From: Sternotherus odoratus | Lineage: Eukaryota > Chordata > Testudines > Kinosternidae | Assembly (NCBI GenBank): GCA_032164245.1 | Contig: JAVMKO010000003.1 | Location: 91,573,890 to 91,637,889, forward strand | Length of the DNA: 64,000 bases | Direction of reading: 5' to 3' | Shown here: positions 1-11,565 of the stretch, piece after piece | Position numbering within the stretch: the stretch's first letter is position 1 | How the letters are laid out: each line of letters begins with the position of its first letter | Position numbers and translations under genes: made by a program | Notes under the pieces: model-generated | What the model saw: the letters and a program-made list of their open reading frames with translations, nothing else | Database searches by the model: none | Told to the model about the DNA's origin: nothing

Positions 1-155
1 CATCAACCTACCTATTGCCTCCTGAGGAGGTGGATTACCTAGACTGATGAGAGAACCTCTCCCGTTGGGACAGGTAGGTAGTGTTTTACATTGAAGTGGT
101 ACAGTGGCACAGCTGCAGCATAGTGTGTTGAGTGTAGACAAGGTCTTGTGTTGCA
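1..155. repeat. MITE remnant, right-hand part
   Basis: The block contains a GCAGCTGC-type stretch and ends in GTGTAGACAAGGTC, which resembles the terminal TGTAGAC-type ends of the Harbinger MITEs elsewhere in the window. The left end lies outside the window, so neither the inverted repeats nor a target duplication can be tested. Family assignment is by resemblance only. Confidence 0.35.
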
Positions 156-497
156 GTGCATCATAGCACCTAGAAAATCCCAGGAACGATGCTGCAATTC
201 ACAAAGCTGAATTAGACACCTAGGATCCCTATATGATGAATGGGGAAAGATAAGTACCTAAGAATGTGATGCACAAAAGCCAACATGCCAGGCAGAGAGC
301 TAGCTAATGGGAGATGCTGATGAGAGCTGTCTCAAGCCCTACCCATCTCACAGAGGTAGATGCCTTCCGGAGCCTGGACTTAGACCAGGTTTTCTCAAAT
401 GCAACCACCAGGGTTCTTTTTTGTGGCCACAGCCTTCCTGGGTGGTGACTGGCAAAGCGGTGCTTCCTCCTTCAGGGCCACCAGCAAATGCTGGTCC
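156..497. repeat. unclassified interspersed repeat remnants
   Basis: Two blocks look like old interspersed repeats. About 160-375 has a 'cacaaagctgaattag / cctaggatccctatatg' pattern, and about 381-497 has a 'tctcaaatgcaaccaccagg' start of the kind seen at hAT ends. No termini or duplications are clear. The open frame starting at 307 runs into the minisatellite next door and is not a gene. Confidence 0.3.
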
Positions 498-861
498 GGG
501 CCGGCTGCCGCCCCGGTCCCCTTCGCCGGCGGCGGGCGGGCCGGCTGCCGCCCCGGTCCCCTTCGCCGGCGGCGGGCGGGCCGGCTGCCGCCCCGGTCCC
601 CTTCGCCGGCGGCGGGCGGGCCGGCTGCCGCCCCGGTCCCCTTCGCCGGCGGCGGGCGGGCCGGCTGCCGCCCCGGTCCCCTTCGCCGGCGGCGGGCGGG
701 CCGGCTGCCGCCCCGGTCCCCTTCGCCGGCGGCGGGCGGGCCGGCTGCCGCCCCGGTCCCCTTCGCCGGCGGCTCGTTGGTTTTTTTAATTAAATAACGG
801 ACTTCTTGATTTAACGGACACCCCCTCGCCTGAATTAGTCCATTAAATGGAGGTTTTACTG
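498..861 (+). mobile_element. Tigger/mariner-like MITE, left end lost, with expanded minisatellite
   Basis: The right end reads TTAAATGGAGGTTTTACTG and is followed by TA. It matches the right end of the complete copy at 57,807-58,223 and the inverse of the left end at 60,283. The segment 'aataacggacttcttgattt' just inside is also shared. The left inverted repeat is missing, and the interior is replaced by a 40-bp tandem array. No transposase is encoded, so it is a non-autonomous element. Confidence 0.7.
501..773. repeat. 40-bp GC-rich minisatellite, 6.8 identical units
   Basis: The unit begins CCGGCTGCCGCCCCGGTCCC and ends GGCGGGCGGG. Six full copies (501-740) and a 33-bp partial copy (741-773) are identical at every position I compared. 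Because 40 is not a multiple of 3, all three frames stay open and cycle through the same Pro/Arg/Ala-rich peptides. This explains the overlapping frames here as artefacts. Each unit has several G and C runs and CpGs. Confidence 0.95.
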
Positions 862-2126
862 TATATTGAATTTCTCTTTGTGCAGTTAATAGATGCAGAT
901 CTCTAAGAATTAAGTGTGCAGCACTGGATTTTGTTTCTTAAAAAACAAACAAAACATTCAGAGTGGGTATTATAAAATGTGTAAAACTCCAAGTGATGAA
1001 TACAACTTTAAAAACAAATAGCCTGAAATATAGAATTCGTGTTTTTCTTTTTTTAAAGACTCAAATCAAAATATTTGATAAAATAAAAGAAAGTTGCGGA
1101 ATTCTTCCTATGAAAGTAAATCTGAGAAACAATCTATAAATCAACATTTACAATTCTAAGTTAGTTTAAAAGAATGTGTCCTCTGCATACAAAGCAAAAT
1201 ATAAACAGGAACCTACAACAGAATAATTTTCTAGGGGAATTAGAGGAATACATTTTATCTGCATAGAGTTGCTGAAGCACATTAATTACTGCAGTAGAAA
1301 TTAAATTACCTTAGGCTTCTTGGAAATGCATTACAAATGCGTAAAATACCAACAACCATTAGTGTACTGTAAACATAACATCTTTGAAGTGTGGTATTAC
1401 TCTGAAAAGTAATGGTAGAATATGGCATTCTGTTATGCAACAACAGATCAACTCCCTGACTCTTTTCAGTGTCTTCACAGCTGCTGATATTAGTAACAAA
1501 AATAACATTTTACTACTGTTTATTCCCACCATATGTTGTGCAATTTTAAGAGAAGGTGTGTGGGAGTCACTCCAGCCCTCTACCAAATTTGAAGAAAATA
1601 GGGACTGTAGGAGTGTCACTGAATTTGTAGTTTGGCATGGAGAACCTATGGTGGTGATGAGCATGGACTGAATTTGCAGGCCAATTGGAAAAGATTCTGT
1701 TTTACTTGCAGAGTGAGAACATCTGACATGGAAATCACTGAGAGAGGACAAACATGGATCCCTATAATACCATTTAAATTATTTTTTTACAAAGATGTTT
1801 TTCAGAGAAGAACTATACTTCAAGCAGACTTTTTTTTTTCTAAACTGAGTCTTTTGTTCTTGGGGCCCAGAGAAACTTGCCAAGCTCATCTGTGTATCTT
1901 TAACAGTATTGCGGAAAACATTCCCCCCACCCCACCCCCCCGCCAAGTCAGGCTCATGGCTTAAAAACTGAGAGGTTTTTTTATTCCCCCCCCCCTTTTG
2001 GTTTTTGAGCCTTTGAGGAGGATGGTATATTTTCCAGCTTTTTTTCTGCAATTATGATTAATAGGATTTAAAAAATAAAATAAGCTACAATTCCCATGTA
2101 GTAATAACATGATGCCAGGGCTCAGG
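862..2126. other. AT-rich sequence, no gene seen
   Basis: No domain, repeat end or convincing exon was found. Poly-C and poly-T runs occur near 1921-1996. The ORFs at 1359-1751 (-) and 1384-1671 (+) overlap antisense and have no recognisable content. Confidence 0.4.
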
Positions 2127-2242
2127 TTTTGAGCTACACAGCTGTGTAGTTCAAAAAGCTTGTCTCTTTCACGAAAACAAATGGTTCCAATAAAACGGAT
2201 TATCTCACTCACCTTATCTCTCTCATATCCCGGGAACAACAC
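2127..2242 (+). mobile_element. Penelope-like element 3' tail
   Basis: The stretch contains AAGCTTGTCTCTTTCAC, then 'ccaataaaa', then 'actcaccttatctctctcat'. This is the same order as the sense arms at 18,256-18,328 and 63,141-63,230. It is a 5'-truncated, diverged tail only. Confidence 0.6.
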
Positions 2243-2309
2243 CATTGCGAAAGTTAATTTAAATGATCACTTGAATGTAACAAAGATATTGAAACAATGT
2301 TTCTTCAGG

Positions 2310-2525
2310 TGACTCCAGCTTGCCAGCTCAGGCTGTAGGGCAGCTTCATTGCAATGTAGACTTCGGGGCTGGGCCCTACCACCTCACAGGGTCCTAGAGT
2401 CCTGGCTACAGCCTAAGCCTGAAAGTCTACCCAGCAATGAAACAGCCCCACAGTCTAAGACCTGAGTTTGAGTCAGCTGACATGGCCCGCTGACATAGGT
2501 GTCTAGCTGCTCTGTAAACATAGCC
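2310..2525. repeat. MITE remnant with GTCAGCTGACA-type core
   Basis: The block has 'gagtcagctgacatggcccg' and ends in 'ctctgtaaacatagcct', resembling the right end of Harbinger-type MITEs (TGTAGACATAGCC). The inner part is rich in short inverted segments around 2370-2420. The left terminus is not clear. Confidence 0.4.
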
Positions 2526-5500
2526 TAGAAATCTTCAGAAAAACCTGCTGGTGGCTAATTTCATTAATCAGTTACAAGGTCTGATGCAGATTGTCAGAAG
2601 CTTGATCCCATCACAACTGGCAGCTGCTGACGACTTCTTGGTGTTGGCTATCAGGGCTAAGTTACCAGTGCTCAACCTTTTTGGCACTTATTTATGTTGC
2701 TTAGGAGCGTGATGCGACAATATGTTTGGGATTGATAGTCCAGAAAAAAGATGTTTTTAATGGTACTCCAATATTTGATTCTGTCAAGCTTGTCTATTAC
2801 CATATTGCTTTGTATAAGGTAACCTAAACTCTAGTGCATTTTTAAATGTGCTATTAACAGTCACTACATGTGAATTTTTACTTTAGCGCTCAGTGCAAAT
2901 TAATGAGTCTGCATTGTTGCTTTGTCTGGCTAATGTCAGTTCACATTTATTTTAAATAACCCACGATTACTTACATATCAATGTACATGGATTTTCTTAG
3001 GGAAAATATTTTATTTTTTAAAAATTGCATTAGATTATTACACCAGTCTTTTTTATGGAGTGTGCAAATGAACCAAACATTGTGCTCTGTGTGGTCTGAT
3101 ATGAGACTTAGCTGGGGATCATATGGGAGTATGGGTTAACAGGCTGCTTGGATAGACTGGCATCCCATTTGTTTTGAAATCTGAATGAATTATATGTAAG
3201 ACCATGGAATACCATTTATATTGGGTCAAAAGTGAGACAAGTGGTCTTGGTTTGGGTTCCTCTTTTCTTAACCACAGCAGAGTAAAGAGAGAGATTTCTG
3301 CTTGTAAAATACATTTGTGTTGAGACAACTTGTATGCTTTGGGAAAATCTTTTGAGAACATCCAATATTTCACTCAGTGCCATAATTCTGGCCCATTGTG
3401 TGCTCCAATGATGAGTTAAGTGCAACTTCACAATGCTTACACTGGCAAATTTTGAAATGAGGATGATTTCAAAGACTACTGTGAGAATAGTATATAGCAC
3501 CTGCTAATACTAGAAATCATTTTGGCTGACTTCCATCCAGAATATATTTTGGAAAGAAAACTTTGTCCTGACATGTTTTTGAGAATGGTACAGATTTCAA
3601 ATTTGTGTGTGGTTGTTTTTTGTGAAGTCCTCCAAGCTGCCAAAATGTTTTACATAGAATTATGTTGTCATTAGGGGCGAAGGTTTAGTTAACTTTATAT
3701 ATAATGTCTAAATTTTAGCTTTCTTTAGGTTTTTTTTGTTTAACTTGCTCCTCTATAAGGCTTTCCTTTAGGTCTGAAATACTCCTAGTTAGATTTCAAC
3801 TTTATGGGATACTCGTGCATTCTAGAGTTATCTGTTAATGTTTTCTAAATGCAGTATGTTTTCTAAGTAAGTTTAGTTTACAGTGTTTTTATTAGTTGTA
3901 GTGAATTTCCAGGATAACTATTTTATAAATGTGCATACCTATACATTTTACTGATCTATAAACCATGGTATCAAATCCTTATGTACTAGATAACTAACTG
4001 ATTTAAGGAGACAACCCACCTCCTAAATTTTTTGCACAATGGTGAAGAAGTGCTTTTATATTCGTGTGTGAGAAGAACTTTATACCTGTTGACAACCTAG
4101 CTACTGCTAGGCTGTATGAGCAATCTCATTCCTCTAGAATGTAAAGAGACTCCCTTGTTTACTGGAAATCTTGAGAACAAGAGAAACATATGATCTAAAT
4201 GGAAAAATAGGGGAGAAAGTATACAGGCCACTTCTCATTTTGGTTTTACTTTAATTACAGCTATTATGCAATCAGGTACCTGGACACTTGAAAGATTGCA
4301 ATTAGAATATAATCAAAGGGTAAACCTTGTGACGTTGTTTCCAAACTCTGAGAAACTTTACTGTGAGCTATTCAATGTATTTAAATAGAGTAGAAAGCTG
4401 ACTCAAAGTCTTCAGGAGTAAATTAAAAGATTATTATTTTTTTCTCTTCAGGTAATTCTTTACTGAGAAATATAGAAACATGACTGCTTTTTTGAGTGAC
4501 ATGAACAGTGTTGTGTCTGTTCTGAAGGTCTCTTACAGTTTTCAGCATTGTGTTATGCTGTAAGTTCAGTAATTACATGGTGAATTTTGTTTAGCAGCTC
4601 TTCATAACTAAGATCTAAGACGTTGGTGTAGTTTGGTGGTTTTTTTGTTTTGTTTTTGCTTAAATAGAGAATCTGTTTTGATGGGCATCATATCTCTTTG
4701 ATAAGAGTGAATATAAAGCAATACTGTATAATACAGTTCAAATTGGGTACGGTAATTTTTTTAAAAAAAGATGTAGAGCGTTGCATGTTTATGGTTTGGT
4801 TCCCCCTAAACCAAAGTAGCTTGGAAACTCAGCAGGGAGTCTATTTATTCTGGCATAGGAATAAGCATCAGGCAGAGCTTTCTGGTCTCAAGAACTGGTA
4901 ATGGTAGGCGGCCTCTGTAATATTGCCAGCCAGCTAAATGCCTGCAGTATTTTGCCATACAGGAAATCAATTGCAGCTGAATGTGCACAGTTTCCATTCC
5001 AAGTATATAAACATACCTTCCAGAGATTTTTTTTTTAAATCTGTTTTTTATCTAGAGTCTTAACTTTTAATAGTTACTTGAAAGTTCAGAGTCAGAACAC
5101 TTGATATTTTGTTTCCAGGAATCTACCCACCACCTGGTATCTTGGCATTAGATCATGGTGGTATAGAAGTATGAAACAAAAAACACAAATATGTATTAAG
5201 AAGGGATGATATCACTGAATCATGAAATCCTGAAAAGCAGGTAAATCTCAACCAGTGTCTTACTAAGACTGCATTAATAAAAGGAGGTTCATTTACTATA
5301 CTGGTTCAGTTCCTGATTGCATAACTGCCTGAAATATGATGATCTGGAGATTAGCAATTCCTCCATCTTTGCTCAATATGGATATACTTGAACTGCTATT
5401 AATGGAGAATCTATTTTCTCCATGAAGTCCACAATTCTACATTCTTGTGGGGGTTAGTGGTCACTTAAGCAAAATTTGTTAGGCTAGGCTGCAGCACCAT

Positions 5501-5640
5501 TCTACCAAAATAGACACCTGATCTGGCTTCTGTTTTGTTGTCAGAGTGTGTTGGTATTAATGTGCACCTTATTTTGAATTGCTCCATTAAAATATCCGGC
5601 TTAGATGTGGTTACCACTTAGAACAAGTCTTTGAATCTAT
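2526..5640. other. AT-rich sequence, no gene seen
   Basis: No repeat end, domain or RNA gene was recognised. Short acceptor/donor pairs occur (for example around 4,453-4,528 on the + strand), but their frames contain stops or are only a few codons long. Confidence 0.4.
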
Positions 5641-5955
5641 TGTGGCTCTAGCGGCGTTGAGGCCTTTTTGAACACACAGCTGCTTGTATCAAGAACAGAT
5701 GTGTGGACTGTCCATGCTAGCTCTCTAGTGTGGCCACACTGAACCAACAGGAGAGGGCTCTCCCAGCGACTTAATTAATTTGCACCCAATGAGTGGTGGG
5801 AGCTGTCAGCAGGAGAAGCTCTCCTGCCAACACAGCACTCTCCACCCTGACATTCTAGGTTGGTGTAATTTATGTCATTCGGGGGTGGCTTATTCATACC
5901 CCTGAGCGACATAAGTTATAGCAATATAAATGGTAGTGTAGACATAGTCAATGTG
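5641..5955. mobile_element. Harbinger-type MITE, degraded
   Basis: The interior contains 'caggagagggctctcccag' and 'cgacataagttatagca', and the end reads GTAGTGTAGACATAGTC. A shorter relative with the same 'gacatagtgctgtccacat' interior lies at 36,121-36,345. The left end is diverged and no target duplication was found. Confidence 0.5.
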
Positions 5956-5996
5956 TTAGGACACTATTTTTGTTAGGATACTGCCCTCCTCTCTAA

Positions 5997-6282
5997 GGGT
6001 ATGTCTTCACTACCTGCTGGATCGGCGGGTAGCGATCGATCTTCTGGCGATCGATTTCAAGACGTGAGAAATTGATCGCTCGCGGCACCCCCATCGACTC
6101 CGGAACTCTAGCTTGCTGGGAGGCGCAAGCTGGAGTCGACAGGGGAGCGCGCCACCGACTGCTGCCGCCATGAGGACAAGCAGTAAGTCGGCTGCAGATA
6201 CGCAAACTTCAGCTACGTGATTCACGTAGCTGAAGTTGCGTATCTGCAGTTGATCCCCCACCCCCATAGTGGGGACCAGCCT
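5997..6282 (+). mobile_element. Harbinger-type MITE, copy 1
   Basis: The left end GGGTATGTCTTCACTACC and the right end GGGGACCAGCC are inverted versions of each other with a few changes. Internal landmarks ('ggatcggcgggtag', 'ttcagctacgtgattcacgt') match the copy at 32,405-32,705. TAA lies on the left and TTA close to the right, so the 3-bp target duplication is blurred in this copy. A near-perfect internal palindrome (6,186-6,250) centres on the 'acgtgattcacgt' motif. Confidence 0.75.
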
Positions 6283-7275
6283 TTAGACAACAATTAATTG
6301 CAACAATATGCATTGTTGCCAACCCCAAACATTCAAATATCATAGTAGCACCTCCCAACCTCCTTTCCCTATCCCCGCCCCAAATCATGAGGCAGGTTTA
6401 AAAATCTAAAACAAACTCAAAATGGGGCTTTAAGTGTCTTCTGGGTCTTGAGTCTTTAGGGAGCATTCAAGTAACGTCTTTTACATTTCCCCCCTTCCCC
6501 CTCCAGATCCATGAGAGTAGCTAGTAGCTTAGAATGGCCCAGGATAGAGGACTCTGGAGATCTGTGGTTGGTGGCCCATACCCCAACTGGGGTGACGGGC
6601 ATAAGTAAGTAAGTAGCTTCAGAAAAGAGCTAGAATCTTTAGATGAGCTCTTAGCTTTTTTTTTTTTAATTTATTTTATTTTATTTTAATTTTTCTTCAT
6701 ACATTTTGACATGGCACCAGAAGTTTTAAGAAACACCAGTATTACAAGAGCTGGCAACACTGCAACCTTTTTTGTGTTAAGTGACTCAACAATGTCTGAA
6801 TCTGTATGACCAAAACAACTTGTCTGTCCCCCCCCAACTATTCAAAAGGTTCTGGTGCTCCTGAGGCATTTATATTAATAAGAATGGAGATTCTACAGTA
6901 GGTTTATTATACATAGCAACTGGGCATAGAAATGATTTCACTCCAACTCACACATCTGAATGACTTGATTCCAATAAAAGAAGAGCCTTTTATTGTCTTG
7001 AAGAAAGTATGTATTCATTGATAAGCCATCTGGGTAACTCCAAGGGCACTGTAGAGACAAAATATTTGGAGAAACCCTGTTGTTTGCAAATAATATGATT
7101 TTATTTCTTCCAGATGGATTTCTAAAGCATAGTATACCCTGTTTGTAATGCAGAATTCTGAAAATGAGAGCTGCAAAAAAAAAAAAAAATTAACTAAGAT
7201 GGTGTTAGAACATTAATTTTAATATCTTTCATTACCAGCTGATGCAAGGGTTTAGAACATATTTCTGTGCTTTAC
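6283..7275. other. AT-rich sequence with (ATTTT)n tract
   Basis: A low-complexity T/ATTTT tract occurs at about 6,655-6,700 and a 13-A run near 7,175. Nothing else is recognisable. Confidence 0.45.
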
Positions 7276-7454
7276 CTTAGCAATCCTAATACATTTGAGA
7301 GCGTAACCAATTCTTGGTGAGCTGCATTTCCTGGCAGAACTAGCCTATTGAAGAGGAAACGAAGGTCTGCTGTGTGTTTGATTGTATAGTATTTAATTAA
7401 AATGAAATTCTTTCCGTAACTCTCATCTGATGAGAATGAGAGAGACCTTACGCT
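7276..7454 (-). CDS. candidate host coding exon (unidentified gene)
   Basis: On the minus strand a 179-nt interval is open in one frame. It is preceded by a pyrimidine-rich acceptor (TTCTTCTGATCCAACAG, near 7,455-7,471) and followed by the donor GTAAAG (7,275 downward). The frame starts in phase 0, encodes about 59 residues beginning SVRSLSFSSDESYGKNF, and ends with two bases of a split codon. It has several CpGs, unusual for the AT-rich surroundings. I do not recognise the protein. The candidate exon at 13,467-13,509 ends in phase 0 and would join in frame. A chance open interval or a decayed unknown transposon cannot be excluded. Confidence 0.33.
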
Positions 7455-8573
7455 CTGTTGGATCAGAAGAATAACTATCACTTTAATTAACAAAATATTT
7501 CATGGAGGCCTAAGAAGAGCTAGCAGAAATTCTTTCAGTATGTTACTAAAATAGCAATGCTTAGTATGCTGTATATTTTAATACAAATTTAAAAAATGTA
7601 ATGGTCTAAATTGAATACATTTGTTGCTAGGTTATTTGCTAAAAGTTCATTACAAAGAGATTTACTTGACCACAGATGTTGTGTATTTATATTTATAAAC
7701 TGTACAAAATGAAGCATTTTATCAGTAGTCAATATGACATACACACCTGCAAAAATGCAGATTGAGCTTTTGTTCTGGATCTGGAAAGCTGCTGATTTTT
7801 ATAAATTGTTCATCAGCTCAAAGTACCCATTCCAATTGAAAACTGCTACTTAAATCTAACCTTTTCTAATTTTGATGGGTTCCAATGATGAGCAAGGAAT
7901 AAAACTGGCTAAAACACGAAGAAGGACTCTCCGATATTTCCATCTTCATTGCCTGCTGAAATAGCAGTGCTCAAAGAAATCTTTTTACTTCTAGAGTTCT
8001 TTGGGAAATAGGTCAGGGACATTATGCAGGTTGTTAATGAAGCACATTGGCAAGCATTGTATTGAAAAACCTGGAGTGTAGTTTTCCCCTTAGAACAGGC
8101 TGTAAAGTAGAGCGACTGAGGGAAAACATGAAGTTTAAAGACCTAAAAAAGAATTAATGTCTTGTGAATGTGGGAGGAGAGAGCCGAAATATGATACATT
8201 GATCTTGCTTTTCTGTAAAAGCTCAGTTCAGTGGTTGTCTGATATTGGCCCTTTGTGGCTCTACTTTTATTTATATACAGCGCTACCAAATAACTGTTGG
8301 GGAATGTGATATATATATAATAATTCTGATGTTTCCGATGACTTTTCCTCTGTAAAAGATTTTTGAAGGAGAAAAAAAAAGGTTGACTCGGTGAAGTTTA
8401 TATTTCTTCTTACACATCCTAATTGCAACAAATATATCAGTGTTGAGGGTTTTTTCTTTTTCTGATTGGTTTCTAAGCTTTATTCCTTTAAAAATAACAT
8501 TAAGTCACAGCAGGCCGGTTGTGTGGCTGTTGTTTTTTAGCAGAATTAATTGGAGCTGTTGGTGCTCAGCACC
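7455..8573. other. AT-rich sequence, no gene seen
   Basis: No repeat family or domain was recognised. A 45-nt minus-strand interval at about 7,749-7,793 has a good donor (GTGTGT) but a weak acceptor, and I do not call it. Confidence 0.4.
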
Positions 8574-8702
8574 GCCTGACACTACACTGTGAGGAGTCGT
8601 AGATACACTGGAGGGTAGGGATAGCATACGGAGGGACCTAGACCAATTGGAGGATTGGACCAAAAGAAATCTGTTGAGGTTCAACAAGGACAAGTGCAGA
8701 AT
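8574..8702 (+). mobile_element. CR1 LINE fragment, sense orientation
   Basis: The fragment corresponds to the CR1 ORF2 segment just after the reverse-transcriptase YXDD-type box ('gtagatacactggagggtag ... gaccaaaagaaatctg'). The same segment appears in opposite orientation at about 9,470-9,600 inside the neighbouring minus-strand CR1, so the two form an inverted pair. It directly abuts the 3' end of that CR1. Confidence 0.8.
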
Positions 8703-8704
8703 CC

Positions 8705-10457
8705 CTCACTCCTTGTCCCCTGACTGCCCCTCAGGAGGTCATCTAGTCCAACCCCCAGCTCAAAGCAGGACCAATCCCCAACTAAATCATCCCAGCCAGG
8801 GCTTTGTCAAGCCTGACCTTAAAAACCTCTAAGGAAGGAGATTCTACCACCTCCCTAGGTAACCCATTCCAGTGCTTCACCCACCCTCTTAGTGAAAAAG
8901 GTTTTCCTAATATTCAACCGACTACAAGTTGAGACCATTACTCCTTGTTCTGTCATCCGGTACCACTGAGAACAGTCTAGATCCATCCTCTTTGGTACCC
9001 TCTTTCAGGTAGTTGAAAGCAGCTATCAAATCCCCCCTCAGTCTTCTCTTCTATAGACTAAACAATCCCAGTTCCCTCAGCCTCTCCTCATAAGTCATGT
9101 GCTCCAGGCCCCTTATCATTTTTGTTGCCCTTCTCTGGACTCTTTCTAATTTTTCCACATCTTTTTTGTAGTGTGGGCCCCAAAACTGAATACAGTACTC
9201 CAGATGAGGCCTCACCAATGTTGAATAGAGGGGAAGGATCACGTCCCTCGATCTGAGGGCAATACCCCTACTTATACAGCCCAAAATGCCATTAGCCTTC
9301 TTGGCAACAAGGGTACACTGTTGACTCGTATCCAGCTTCTCGTCCACTGTCACGTCTAGGTCCTTGTCTGCAGAACTGCTGCCTGGCCATTTGGTCCCTA
9401 GTCTGTAGCAGTGCATGGGATTCTTTCATCCTAAGTGCAGGACTCTGCACTTGTCCTCATTGAACCTCAATAGTTTCTTACGGTCCAATCCTCTAATTTG
9501 TCTAGGTCCCTCTGTATCCTATCCCTACCCTCCAGTGTATCTACCACTCCTCCCAGTTTAGTGTCATCTGCAAACCTGCTGAGGGTGCAGTCCACACCAT
9601 CCTCCAGATCATTGATACAGATATTGAACAAAACCAGCCCCAGGACCGACCCTTGGGAGACTCTGCTTGATACCAGCTGCCAACTAGACATGGAGCCATT
9701 CATCACTGCCCAACAATCCAGCCAGCTTTCTGTCCACCTTATGGTCCATTCTTCCAGCCCATACTTCTTTAAGTTGCTGACAAGAATACTGTGGGAGACC
9801 ACGTCAAAAGATTTGCTAAAGTCAAGGAATAACACATCCACTGCTTTCCCCTCGTCCACAGAGCCAGTTATCTCATCCTAGAAGGCAATTAGGTTAGTCA
9901 GGCATGACTTGCCCATGGTGAATCCATGCTGACTGTTCCTGATCACTTTCCTCTCCTCTAAGTGCTTCAGAATTGATTCCTTGAGGCCCCTGCTCCATGA
10001 TTTTTCCAGGGACTGAGGTGAGGCCGACTGGCCTGTAGTTCCCTGGATCCTCAGTCTTTCCTTTTTTAAAGATGGGCACTATATTAGCCTTTTTCCAGTC
10101 ATCTTGGACCTCCCCTGATCTCCATGAATTTTCAAAGATTAATGGCCAATGGCTTTGCAATCACATCTGCCAACAACTTTAGCACCCTCGAATGCAATGC
10201 ATCTGGCCCCAAGGACTTGTGCTTGTCCAGCTTTTCTAAATAGTCCTGAACCACTTCCTTCTCCACAAAGGGCTGGTCACCTTCTCCCCATACTGTGCTG
10301 CCCAGTGCAGTAGTCTGGGAGCTGACCTTGTTCGTGAAGACAGAGGCAAAAAAGGCATTGAGTACATTTACTTTTTCCACATCCTCTGTCACTATGTTGC
10401 CCCCCTCATTCAGTAAGGGGCCCACACTATACTGAAAATCTGTCAGTGTGATCTGCA
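8705..10457 (-). pseudogene. CR1 LINE, 5'-truncated, decayed ORF2 and 3' UTR
   Basis: CR1 retrotransposons encode an endonuclease and reverse transcriptase for target-primed insertion. Reading right to left on the minus strand, the pieces are a palm N-terminal region (10,458-9,894), motif A LDFSKSFDVVSH, motif B SQGSVLGLVLFNI and the active-site box FADDTKLGG (in 9,859-9,467). A C-terminal region follows with [14 protein letters not shown] (9,416-9,051), then the 3' UTR ending near 8,710 in the complement of GGACTAGATGACCTCCTGA. The frame is split among at least four segments by shifts and stops, so it is dead. The 5' end, with the endonuclease, is missing, as is usual for CR1. Confidence 0.95.
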
Positions 10458-10787
10458 TTTAAAGCTGATATTTTCAAAAATTGTACATAGAGTAAAATTA
10501 GCTGTCTTTTTGTGGGGTGGAGAAGAGCAGAGAATTCACGTCTTTCACTGTTTTGCAATGTCTAGACTTAGACCTTTTAAAAAATATCATCTTGAAGAAG
10601 GTCACTTGAGAAGCACAAGAAACCTACTTCTCAACTTGCCTTCCAAATAGTGAGTTAATACAACGATGCTGCTAAATTTCACCCACTGCAGTGGATTCTG
10701 TCTGATATCTTCCAGCAGAAGGGAAAGAGAGACCATGCACAAATAAAACCTAATATTCCTGTGTGATAGTTAGACTCAATGTATTAG

Positions 10788-11565
10788 ACTAGGGTGGACA
10801 AACATTTTGGCCTGAGGACCACATCTGAGTATGGAAATTTTATGGCAAGCCATGAATGCTCACAAAATTGAGGGTAGGATGAGGGCTGGGGGTGGGGGCA
10901 GAAATGAGCAGTTCAGGGTGTGTGTGTATGGCGGGGGTTTCTGGGCTGGGGCAGGGGGTTCAGGTGAGAGCTCTGGCTGGGGGTGCAGGCTCAGGTGGGG
11001 CTGGGGATGAGAGGTTTGGGGTGCAGGAGGGTGCTTTGGGCTGGGATCAAGGGGTTTAGAGGGCAGGAGAGAGATTAGGGCAGGGAGTTGGGGCATGAAA
11101 GGAAGAGCTCTGGCTGGGGTTATGGGCTCTGGGATGGGGATGAAAGGTTTGGGGTGCAGGAGGGTGTTCCAGGCTGGGACAGAGAGTGGGAGGAGGATCA
11201 GGGCTGGGCAGAGGGTTGGGGCACAGGAGGGGGTCAGTGTTACTTTGGGGGGTGCTTATCTCAAGCAGCCCCTGGAAGCAGTGGCATGTCTCCCTCCTAC
11301 ATGGAGGCACAGCCAGGCAGGTCTGTGCCCCATCCGCAGGTGCTGCCCCTGCAGTTGCCATTGGCCACCGTTCCCAGCCAATAGGAGCTGCAGGGGCAGT
11401 TCTTAGGGTGGGGGCATTCTGCATAGGAGCCAGAGGGATGCAAGCTGCTGCTTCTGGGAGCTGCATGAAGCCCGGACTCTGCTCCACGGCCAGAGAGCTG
11501 GACCTGGAAACCCCCTGACCCTGCTTCCTGGCGGGAGCTCAAGGACCAGATTAAGAGGTCTGATG
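10788..11565 (+). mobile_element. GC-rich hAT MITE, copy 1, right end lost
   Basis: It starts AGGGTGGACAAACATTTTGG and shares the order of landmarks with the copies at 34,105 and 20,251. These are the 'tatggaaatt' box, 'gctggg / gtgcagg' purine-rich repeats, 'ggcatgtctccctcc', an internal inverted ATTGG...CCAAT pair (about 11,358-11,383), and 'gggagctcaagg / gattaa' near the end. The right inverted repeat (TTTGCCCACCCCTG-type) is missing. All long open frames on both strands here are by-products of the G-rich composition. Confidence 0.7.

Noticed and set aside
307..797. Three overlapping + strand frames of 101-160 residues
   Set aside because: They are created by the 40-bp minisatellite, which stays open in every frame; the peptides are shifted versions of one Pro/Arg/Ala repeat.
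4087..4159. Minus-strand acceptor and donor pair with good signals
   Set aside because: All three frames contain stops within the interval.
10860..11542. Several 78-143 residue frames on both strands
   Set aside because: They lie wholly inside a GC-rich non-coding hAT MITE; the same occurs in its sister copies at 20,245-20,716 and 33,986-34,818.
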